64,000 nt of DNA, taken from assembly GCA_020445605.1 (NCBI GenBank), contig JAGRGH010000049.1, positions 186,001 to 250,000 of the forward strand. Reading direction: 5' to 3'. Every line of letters begins with the position of its first letter. Positions within the stretch are counted from its first letter, which is position 1. A program made the position numbers and the translations under genes. The notes under the pieces were generated by a model. The model was not told the origin of the DNA and made no database searches. It saw nothing but the letters and a program-made list of their open reading frames with translations. Positions 57,184 to 64,000 of the stretch are shown in pieces. This DNA comes from Chromatiales bacterium (GTDB lineage Bacteria > Pseudomonadota > Gammaproteobacteria > JAGRGH01).

Positions 57184-58493
57184 GGGTTCATCTGCGCGCG
57201 CTGGGCTGCCGCCTGAACGAGGCCGAGCTTCAGCAATGGAGCCGTGGCTTTGCGGCCGCGGGCCATGATCTGACGGATGCGGTCGAACAGGCGGACTGGA
57301 TCGTACTGAACACCTGTGCCGTCACCGGCGAGGCCGGTCGGCGTTCGCGACAGTTGATACGACGGGCGCAGCGTGCAAATCCCGACGCGCGCATCGCGGT
57401 CAGCGGCTGTTATTCAAGCCTGGAGCCCGACGTGGTGGCCGCACAGGCGGGTGTCGACCTGGTCGTTCCAAACTCCGAAAAGGACCGGCTCGTCGATCTT
57501 GCGCTGCGCGCATTCGTTGACGCACCGGCGCCGTTGGCGCGTGCCCTGCAATCCGCCGCAGCACCCTATCCGCGTACGCGCACCCGGGCCTTCGTCAAGG
57601 TTCAGGACGGCTGCCGCTATCGCTGCACCTTCTGTACCGTGACGCTGGCCCGCGGCGCGGAACGCAGCCGTGCGCCAGCCGAGATCATCGATGAGATCAA
57701 CGCCGCAGTCGCCGCGGGCGTGCTCGAAGTCGTTCTGACCGGGGTGCATCTGGGCGGCTACCAGTCGCAACGCATCGACCTCGCCGGACTCGTGCAGCGC
57801 ATCCTCAGCGAAACTGACATTGCGCGACTGCGGTTGGGATCCGTGGAGCCGTGGGATATTCCGGATCGACTGTATGCCACGTTGGAAAACCCGCGCTTCA
57901 TGCCGCATCTGCATCTGCCGCTGCAACACGGCACAGACGGGTTGCTGCGCCGCATGGGGCGACGTACGCGCACCAAGGCGTTTCGTGAACTTGCCGCCCG
58001 TCTGCGTGAGGCACGTTCGGGACTGGCGCTGAGCACTGACCTGATCGTCGGCTTTCCAGGCGAAACCGCTGCGCTGGCCGAGCAAAGCCAGGCCTTTGTC
58101 GAGTCGATCGGGTTCGACGACCTGCATGTGTTCCCGTTCTCGCCACGTACGGGTACGGCGGCGGCGGATTTCCCCGAGCGTGTCGAACCGGATATCCGGC
58201 GCGCGCGACTGCGCGCGCTGACGGCACTGGCGGCGAGCCTGCGATCTGCCGCACGTACGCGAGCCATTGGCGCGAGCTTCGATGTGCTCTGGGAAGGCCA
58301 TCGCACGACCACCGCGGATGGCGAGGTCTGGATCACGGGACTCGCGCCGAATTATCTGCGCTGCGCGCTGCGCCTGCCCGCAGCCGATGCAGCGCGGCGT
58401 CTGCGAACGCTCGAGCGCGTGCGCGGGGTGATATCCGATGACGGCGCGGACCGTCTGATCGTGCAGCCGATCTCCATCCCTGACGCCCCGTGA
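57180..58493 (+). CDS. mtaB: tRNA t6A37 methylthiotransferase
   Basis: 437-aa radical-SAM enzyme that converts t6A37 to ms2t6A37 in tRNA. N-terminal cluster Cys in ALGCRLNEAE, NTCAVT and SGCYSS; radical-SAM CRYRCTFC near 143-150; C-terminal TRAM-like region. The CRLNEAE start distinguishes MtaB from MiaB and RimO. Confidence 0.92.
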   Translation: MRVHLRALGCRLNEAELQQWSRGFAAAGHDLTDAVEQADWIVLNTCAVTGEAGRRSRQLIRRAQRANPDARIAVSGCYSSLEPDVVAAQAGVDLVVPNSEKDRLVDLALRAFVDAPAPLARALQSAAAPYPRTRTRAFVKVQDGCRYRCTFCTVTLARGAERSRAPAEIIDEINAAVAAGVLEVVLTGVHLGGYQSQRIDLAGLVQRILSETDIARLRLGSVEPWDIPDRLYATLENPRFMPHLHLPLQHGTDGLLRRMGRRTRTKAFRELAARLREARSGLALSTDLIVGFPGETAALAEQSQAFVESIGFDDLHVFPFSPRTGTAAADFPERVEPDIRRARLRALTALAASLRSAARTRAIGASFDVLWEGHRTTTADGEVWITGLAPNYLRCALRLPAADAARRLRTLERVRGVISDDGADRLIVQPISIPDAP

Positions 58494-58918
58494 ACGAGCG
58501 GCAGCGCGACCTGTTTCTGTGGCAGTGGTCGCGGCGACGGCGGCGTGGACGTCGCCGTGTGGGCCTGATCGGCGCACTGCTCGGCGCGCTCGGCGGACTG
58601 GTGTTCGCGCTGATGCTCGGCGCGGACACTTCGGGCACGTCGAGCCGTGGCGGCGCTGATCTTCTCGCGCAGATGCGTTCCGGCGGCGCACTTCTGTTGA
58701 CTTCGGTGACCGTGTTCGCCGCGCTGGCCTGGGCGCTGGCGGACCGAACCTTCGCGCGATTCGAGGGCATGTATCAGGGGATGTTGGCCGGGGGCGCCGA
58801 GCCGCCGGCTCACAAGCCGCAATTACGGCGCGGTGAGCGCTGGCCGGCCGTCCTAGTCGGGGTCACGATGGCGCTTCTGGCCGGGACCATCCTTGCCCTG
58901 ATCATCGCCTTCGGCTGA
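58490..58918 (+). CDS. Hypothetical membrane protein
   Basis: 142 aa from GTG 58490, overlapping mtaB. Basic start (WSRRRRRGRRR), three hydrophobic helices (LIGALLGALGGLVFALMLG; GALLLTSVTVFAALAWAL; AVLVGVTMALLAGTILALIIAF). No family recognised. Last gene of the TPR operon. Confidence 0.65.
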   Translation: MNERQRDLFLWQWSRRRRRGRRRVGLIGALLGALGGLVFALMLGADTSGTSSRGGADLLAQMRSGGALLLTSVTVFAALAWALADRTFARFEGMYQGMLAGGAEPPAHKPQLRRGERWPAVLVGVTMALLAGTILALIIAFG

Positions 58919-58945
58919 CGGCCTGACAGACCGAGAGTGGGCCTG

Positions 58946-59070
58946 TCGGCGAAGACCATTGCCGATCTGTACAAGGATCGCCAAGGGGCTTTTCTTCAAG
59001 GCGCTCAAACCGAACCTGAAGATCCGCGTCTTCGTAGGCAACTCAGCGAACGCCGTGCTCACGCAGCTCC
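58946..59070 (+). pseudogene. Remnant of an IS4-family transposase C-terminus
   Basis: Two frames give consecutive pieces of the usual DDE transposase end: SAKTIADLYKDR (58946-58981), then after a frame change and loss of about four residues GLFFKALKPNLKIRVFVG followed by NSANAVLTQL. The YKDR-W-x-x-E-x-FFK catalytic region is broken (the W-x-x-E part is missing). No inverted repeats are seen, and similarity stops after TQL. Confidence 0.75.
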
Positions 59071-59135
59071 ATCGTCAGCTGGCGGTCGCTGCGCAACTTA
59101 AACCCAACGGCCTCCGCGATACCCGGGGCGGTTCA

Positions 59136-59726
59136 CTAGTAGGGCATGGAGCTGAATGGATTGAGCAGCGGATCGTGGATCGGGTCCAGCGTGTAGCCGT
59201 CCGTGGGCATCGGACCATAGGGGTAGGTGGCCGGATAACCGTTCATGCTGCCCCATGGGTTCGCGGGCGGCGGCTGGCCGCCGGCGGCGCCATAAGGATC
59301 CGACGGCGCCGGTGGCGGGCTCGGTGGCGTCCACGCAGGCGTTACTGCGGACGCATGACCCGGCCATGGGCTGGCGGTCGGTTGCCGGGCCTTCTCGGCT
59401 TCGCGGCGCTTTTTCACCTCGTCACGAAACACGTAGACCTTCGGGTCCAGCGCCGACGGCATGTCGCCCTCGACCGAATCGCGAAAGATCCAGCGCGGCC
59501 CTTCCGGCGGTTTGGGCGGTGCCAGGGTTGAAAATGCCGGTGGAGGGGGCGGTGGTGGTGGAGCCGGCGGCGGCGCCAATCCGTAGGCATGGCTCCACGG
59601 CGAGACCGTGCCTGAGCCTGTGGCCGGCGCTGGAACCGATCGATCCCAATCTGCGGCGAATGCCGGCAGGCCCGTCAGCGCGGCGGCCAGCGCAATCGAT
59701 CGGCAGTCAGCGAAGCAGTTGGGCAC
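59136..59726 (-). CDS. Proline-rich exported protein
   Basis: 196 aa from GTG 59726, overlapping the preceding gene by 20 nt. Signal peptide-like start (IALAAALTGLPAFA-A), then Pro-rich stretches (eight prolines in a row near 60), a short charged segment (WIFRDSVEGDMPSALDPKVYVFRDEVKKRREAEKAR) and a Pro/Gly/Tyr-rich C-terminus. No family recognised. Third gene of an RND operon. Confidence 0.65.
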   Translation of the reverse strand: MPNCFADCRSIALAAALTGLPAFAADWDRSVPAPATGSGTVSPWSHAYGLAPPPAPPPPPPPPAFSTLAPPKPPEGPRWIFRDSVEGDMPSALDPKVYVFRDEVKKRREAEKARQPTASPWPGHASAVTPAWTPPSPPPAPSDPYGAAGGQPPPANPWGSMNGYPATYPYGPMPTDGYTLDPIHDPLLNPFSSMPY

Positions 59727-60153
59727 GGTCTTCTGGCGGTCCTGGCAGCATGAGACCTTCGGCCGGCTCGTCGAAAGGGAGAAAACCCATCGCCGCCGGG
59801 GATTCTGGGGCCTGATTATAGAACCCGGGTTCGGTGTTGGTCAGTCGGCGCGCGTGCTCAGGCGGCGCGGGAAGCTCCGCGGGGCGCTCCCAACCATACG
59901 AACCTGAATCATCGTAGAGGTTCAAATCGGCCGGCGGGTACAGCGGCGCAAGCGATGCCCGACTTGGTGGTCGCGGCGGCAGCGGCAGCCCGTAGGGACC
60001 GGGGGGCGGCGGATAGGGATGCAGCATTTCGACGTCGGCCGGTTCATCCGCCCGATAGACGAATTCCGGGTTGCCTGCCGCACTGCCGCGCGCGTTCACG
60101 AGCACGGCAGCGCCCAGCGCAACGGCCAGGATCGTGGCGGGCCTGGAGATCAT
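59707..60153 (-). CDS. Proline-rich exported protein
   Basis: 148 aa starting MISRPATILAVALGAAVLVNARGSAAG, a signal peptide, then Pro/Tyr-rich sequence (HPYPPPPGPYGLPLPPRPP) with acidic residues. ATG overlaps the RND stop by 4 nt. No family recognised; composition is like the following gene, so the two may be related. Confidence 0.65.
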   Translation of the reverse strand: MISRPATILAVALGAAVLVNARGSAAGNPEFVYRADEPADVEMLHPYPPPPGPYGLPLPPRPPSRASLAPLYPPADLNLYDDSGSYGWERPAELPAPPEHARRLTNTEPGFYNQAPESPAAMGFLPFDEPAEGLMLPGPPEDRAQLLR

Positions 60154-63100
60154 CCGCTCGACGGGCCGCCGTCGTCGTCCAACTCCGTTTTCAAACGAAT
60201 GCCGCGACGACTTCCGCCCTTTCGCACCGGAACCGTCGGTCGCCGAGCGACCTGTGATTTCACCGCCGCTGGCCGTACGGGTGCCGGCGTCGTGGCGGCG
60301 GCCGTAACAGCCGGCGGCGTTGTGCCTTGTTTGGCACTCGCCTTCGTCGGGACGGCTTTTGCCGCTGCCCGGGGCTGCGGCCGCACGGCAGCCGGTTTCG
60401 CCGGCTCGGTGCCGGAGCGTCGCGCCACGGCCGTTGGACGCGGAGCCTCGCCGCGCGGTGCCGCTGTCTGGACCGGCGCCGGTCTTGGCGTGCCCTGAGT
60501 TTCGGGTGACGACGACGAAGCCGCCGCACCGCCCGCTGCGGGCGCGCTACCGATGGGCGCGGGCTTCGGCGCAGGCGGCTGGGCCGGGCGCGGCTGTGCG
60601 GAAACGGGCGGCGGCGCAATCGGGTGTGGCGCCCGCGGCACGGGCGGATGCGGTGGTACGCCGCCGGCCGGGGGCGTGCCGCCGGCACCGGGTACCGTGC
60701 GCGCCTTCGGTTTGCGCCAGCGCGCAATCAGGCTACGAATGGATTCCATGGCCAGCATGCCGAGGGCGCGAACGATGTAGTAGGTCCAGCTGATCACCGT
60801 GATCAGTTTCGACCACAGGCTGACCCATAGCGGCGTGCCGGCCGCGGCCGCCGGCCGCGGTTCAGTTGCCGGACGCGCCGGCGCCGCAGATGCGTCCGAA
60901 GTGACCGGCGCAACGGTGCCGACAACCTCGTACATCGCGTACTTGGCCTTCACACAGCCCAATGGAACAACGATCAGGGTCAGCATCGTCGATACGACGA
61001 CGCCGGCCATGAGCGAGATTGCCATGCCCTGGAAGATCGGATCGGTCAGGATCACGAAGGCACCGCCCACCAGTGCAAAGGCGGTGATGAGAATCGGGCG
61101 CGTACGCGTCTTGCAGGACTCGACCACGGAATCTTTCAGCGTCGCGCCTCGACGCATTGCATTGATGGAGAAATCCACCAACAGGATGGAGTTGCGCACG
61201 ATGATGCCGGCGAGCGCTATCCAGCCGATCATCGATGTCGCCGTGAACTCCGCGCCAAACACATAGTGGCCCGGAATGATGCCGAGCAGGGTCAACGGAA
61301 TCGGCGCCATGATCACGGCGGGAATGCGGAAGTTGCCGAATTCCATGACGACGAGGAAATAGATCAACATCAGCGCGACCATGAACGCCGCGCCCATGTC
61401 GCGGAAGGTCTCGTAGGTGACGGTCCACTCCCCGGTCCATTCGATGAACGATTGCGTGTCGTTCTTTGGCACGTTGAAGTCCAGCCAGTAGGCGGCGTCA
61501 CCGAGTGCGACGCCATCCGGCGTCCGGTAGCCGTCCTCGCGCATGAGGTCCTGGACCTGGAACATGCCATAGACCGGCGCGGCGAGATCGCCGGCGACGT
61601 CGCCCACGACATACTCGACCGCGCGCAGATCCTTGTGGAACAACGTCGCGTCCTGCTGCGCGCGCACGAAGCGTCCGAGTTCGGCGAGCGGTACCGTGGG
61701 TCCACCCGAGGTCGGAATCGGCAGCTGGTTCAGGCGCGAAATCTCCGAACGTGTCGCGAGCGGCACCTGGATCACGATATTGATCGGCTCGTTGACGCTG
61801 CCCTGCTTCACATCGCCAAGACTGAAGCCACCGAGCGCCATGGCCAGATTGCGGTTGATGGTCTCCACCGAAATTCCACGGCGAACGGCCTTCTCGGTGT
61901 CGACTTCAAAACGCCAGTAGTCGTAGGGCTCCGACATATAGTTGTCGGCATCGACAATGTTCGGGGCGCGCTCGAAATAGCCGGTGACCTCGGTGGCGAC
62001 CTTGCGCCGGACGTGGTCACTCGGCCCGTGGATATCGGCGACAACCGATTGCAGCACGGGCGGGCCGGGCGGCATCTCGACAACGGCGATTCGCGCGCCC
62101 AGTTGCTGCGCCATCGGTGTGAGCAGTTCGCGAGCGGCCTCGGCGATCTCGTGACTGGACCGGTCACGCTCGGCGCGATGCAGCAACTGCACCTGCACCT
62201 CGCCCTGCCAGGGCTGCTCGCGCAGGTAGTAGTGACGGACCATGCCGTTGAAGTCGAACGGCCGCGGGACGCCCACATAGGTCTGCACGGCCGTGACTTC
62301 CGGAAAATCCCGCAGGGTTGCCGCGAACTGATAGGCAAGGTTCGCCGTGACCGGTAGCGAAGTGCCTTCAGGAAAGTCGATCGTGACGCTGAACTCGGGC
62401 TTGTTATCCAGCGGCAGCATCTTCACCTTGACGGCCTTGACGTAGAACATCGTGCATGCAAGCGCGAACAATGCCCACAGGACCAGGTTGAACATCCGGC
62501 GTTTCTTTGGATGATCGATCAGCGGCACCAGCACCCGCTCGTAGATGCGGCCGAGCCGCTCCGCTTCGCGCGCCTCGCGCTCGTGCGCGACGGTCAGATA
62601 ACTCATGCGCGGGCGCAGCGCGCCGTGATGCGCCAGATACGGCACGAACATGAACGCCGCGAACAGCGACAGGATCATCGCGACGATGCCGAGTGCCGGA
62701 ATCGGCTCCATGTACGGCCCCATCATGCCGCTGACGAATCCCATCGGCAGCAGGGCTGCGACCACGGTGAAGGTCGCGAGAATCGTCGGGTTGCCGACCT
62801 CGCGCACCGCGTCCACGGCGACATCGATGTCGGTATTCGTGTCGTGCAGCCAGCGGCGGTAGATGTTCTCGACCACGACGATCGCATCGTCAACCAGGAT
62901 GCCGATGGCGAAAATCAGCGCGAACAGCGATACACGATCGATGGTGTAGTTCATCACGAAGGCCGCGAACACGGTCATCAGGATGACGACCGGGATCACC
63001 ATGAACACGACCAGGGCGGGACGCACGGCGCGGAACGCCCCCACCACCAGCAACACGACGGCGCCGGTTGCGATGAACAGTTTCAGGATCAGACCGTTGA

Positions 63101-64000
63101 CCTTGTCACGCGCCGTTTCGCCGTAGTTGCGGGTGACTGAAACACCCACGTCACTGGTCAGCAAGCCGCCTTCCAGCACCTCCACCTTGGCGATGATGTC
63201 CTCGGCGACCTGCACGCCATTGGTGCCCTTCTTCTTGGCAACGGCGATCGTGACGGCCGGCGCCCCGTCGGCGAGATCGATACCGGCGTCAGCCCTGCCG
63301 GTGAAATAGTTGACGATCTGGCTGGCGTCCTCCGGGCGCTGGCGAACGTTCGCCACGTCGCGGACGTAGACCGGAGAACCGTTGTGGCTGCCGACGATGA
63401 GTCGGGAGACTTCATCGGCGCCGCGCAGAAACGAACCTGTGGTGACGGTCAGTCGCGAACCGCCGGCCTCCACTCCGCCGGCACTTTGTTCGACGTTCGC
63501 TGAACGGATGGTCTGCGCCACCTGATCCAGGCTGATGCCGAACCCGGCCAGCCGATCCGGCGCGACCTCGACGACCACCTGCTCGCGCCGGCCGCCGACG
63601 ACAAAGCCGTTGCCCGTCTCTGGAATCTCCTTTATCTTCTGCAGCACCTCGAATGCAAGGATGCGCAGCTGGCCATCGTCGACCTCCGGCTGTCCGTCGC
63701 CATTGACGTCACGGCCCCACAGCGTGATGTTGACGATCGGCACATCGTCGATACCCTTGGCCTTGACCAGCGGTGGGTCCACGCCGGGTGGAACGATGTC
63801 CATGTTGGAATCGAGCTTGTCATTGATCTTGACGAGCGAGTCTTCCATCTGCTCGCCGACTTCAAACTGCACCGTCACCACGCCCTGTCCGCGTTGGCTT
63901 GCGGAGTAGACGTGTTCAACGCCGGGAATCTCGAACAGGATTCGCTCCAGCGGTTCCACCGCCAGGCTTTCAACCTGCTGCGCCGGGGCGCCGGGGTACG
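60150..64000 (-). CDS. RND efflux permease with long Pro/Ala-rich C-terminal tail (5' end outside the window)
   Basis: At least 1282 aa are visible and the frame stays open at the window edge, so the N-terminal first helix is missing. RND motifs include PLERILFEIPGVEHVYSAS and PPGPPVLQSVVADIHGP; TM4 ILVDDAIVVVEN keeps both relay Asp. After the last helix comes a tail of about 230 residues, nearly all Pro, Ala, Arg and Lys, ending DDDGGPSSG. Such a tail is not a normal part of RND pumps. It is related to the permease at 17770 and is followed by two Pro-rich exported proteins in one operon. Confidence 0.85.
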   Translation of the reverse strand, partial: YPGAPAQQVESLAVEPLERILFEIPGVEHVYSASQRGQGVVTVQFEVGEQMEDSLVKINDKLDSNMDIVPPGVDPPLVKAKGIDDVPIVNITLWGRDVNGDGQPEVDDGQLRILAFEVLQKIKEIPETGNGFVVGGRREQVVVEVAPDRLAGFGISLDQVAQTIRSANVEQSAGGVEAGGSRLTVTTGSFLRGADEVSRLIVGSHNGSPVYVRDVANVRQRPEDASQIVNYFTGRADAGIDLADGAPAVTIAVAKKKGTNGVQVAEDIIAKVEVLEGGLLTSDVGVSVTRNYGETARDKVNGLILKLFIATGAVVLLVVGAFRAVRPALVVFMVIPVVILMTVFAAFVMNYTIDRVSLFALIFAIGILVDDAIVVVENIYRRWLHDTNTDIDVAVDAVREVGNPTILATFTVVAALLPMGFVSGMMGPYMEPIPALGIVAMILSLFAAFMFVPYLAHHGALRPRMSYLTVAHEREAREAERLGRIYERVLVPLIDHPKKRRMFNLVLWALFALACTMFYVKAVKVKMLPLDNKPEFSVTIDFPEGTSLPVTANLAYQFAATLRDFPEVTAVQTYVGVPRPFDFNGMVRHYYLREQPWQGEVQVQLLHRAERDRSSHEIAEAARELLTPMAQQLGARIAVVEMPPGPPVLQSVVADIHGPSDHVRRKVATEVTGYFERAPNIVDADNYMSEPYDYWRFEVDTEKAVRRGISVETINRNLAMALGGFSLGDVKQGSVNEPINIVIQVPLATRSEISRLNQLPIPTSGGPTVPLAELGRFVRAQQDATLFHKDLRAVEYVVGDVAGDLAAPVYGMFQVQDLMREDGYRTPDGVALGDAAYWLDFNVPKNDTQSFIEWTGEWTVTYETFRDMGAAFMVALMLIYFLVVMEFGNFRIPAVIMAPIPLTLLGIIPGHYVFGAEFTATSMIGWIALAGIIVRNSILLVDFSINAMRRGATLKDSVVESCKTRTRPILITAFALVGGAFVILTDPIFQGMAISLMAGVVVSTMLTLIVVPLGCVKAKYAMYEVVGTVAPVTSDASAAPARPATEPRPAAAAGTPLWVSLWSKLITVISWTYYIVRALGMLAMESIRSLIARWRKPKARTVPGAGGTPPAGGVPPHPPVPRAPHPIAPPPVSAQPRPAQPPAPKPAPIGSAPAAGGAAASSSSPETQGTPRPAPVQTAAPRGEAPRPTAVARRSGTEPAKPAAVRPQPRAAAKAVPTKASAKQGTTPPAVTAAATTPAPVRPAAVKSQVARRPTVPVRKGGSRRGIRLKTELDDDGGPSSG

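Overview
The window is GC-rich chromosomal DNA of a respiring Gammaproteobacterium. Support for this comes from the nlpD-rpoS pair, the hda / CDP-alcohol phosphatidyltransferase / DUF2066 / purMN / DUF3108 neighbourhood, a cbb3 oxidase, a cytochrome-c nitric oxide reductase, RimK and MtaB. The overall style (iron cluster, cbb3, NOR, photolyase, TPR/exosortase-like proteins) resembles Chromatiales/Ectothiorhodospiraceae-type bacteria, but genus and species cannot be read from the sequence. No rRNA, tRNA, CRISPR array, prophage or intact insertion sequence was seen. The only transposase trace is a short IS4-family-like remnant near 58.95-59.07 kb.

Layout. 1-2 kb: nlpD-rpoS. 2.7-10.8 kb: an iron island with an LbtU-like porin, two imelysins, a two-subunit bacterioferritin, Bfd, a di-haem oxidoreductase and DUF1513; Fur-like dyads sit before the porin and before bfd. 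10.9-14.9 kb: DUF302, a MASE1-PAS-GGDEF protein with a decayed EAL domain, and a membrane protein. 14.9-24.1 kb: photolyase, an RND adaptor/permease pair, and a rim cluster (phage-tail-like protein, retropepsin-like protease, RimK, aspartoacylase-like). 24.3-27.8 kb (minus): TlpA, a SoxW-like thioredoxin, TolC, a short adaptor and acylphosphatase. 28.3-37.4 kb: an unknown 612-aa protein, YihY, ArsC, WrbA, Hda, a CDP-alcohol phosphatidyltransferase, DUF2066, PurM, PurN and DUF3108. 37.8-50.0 kb: microaerobic respiration, with NorB/NorC plus a small membrane protein, then CcoI divergent from a Yip1 protein and ccoNOQP, followed by ccoG, ccoH and a SafE/TauE protein. 50.1-58.9 kb: one tight operon of two giant TPR proteins, a phosphopantetheinyl transferase, MtaB and a membrane protein. 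59.1-64.0 kb (minus): an RND permease with a long disordered tail followed by two proline-rich exported proteins, running off the window end.

How it fits together. TTGAY-N4-RTCAA (FNR/ANR-type) sites lie before the nor genes, between ccoI and the cco operon, and between bfr and bfd. This points to one oxygen-responsive programme covering cbb3 respiration, NO detoxification and iron storage. The iron island combines outer-membrane entry, periplasmic imelysin/haem proteins, and cytoplasmic storage and release (Bfr/Bfd).

The most unusual feature is a family of intergenic repeats made of back-to-back hairpins. There are two sequence families: A, about 162 bp, and B, about 151 bp. They share the same order of five hairpins and similar loops in hairpins 2 and 4. 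In this window they sit at five of the seven convergent gene junctions, plus one site after rpoS, usually within 0-20 nt of a stop codon. The other two convergent junctions are a 79-bp gene overlap and the transposase remnant. This looks like an undescribed mobile or structured terminator element.
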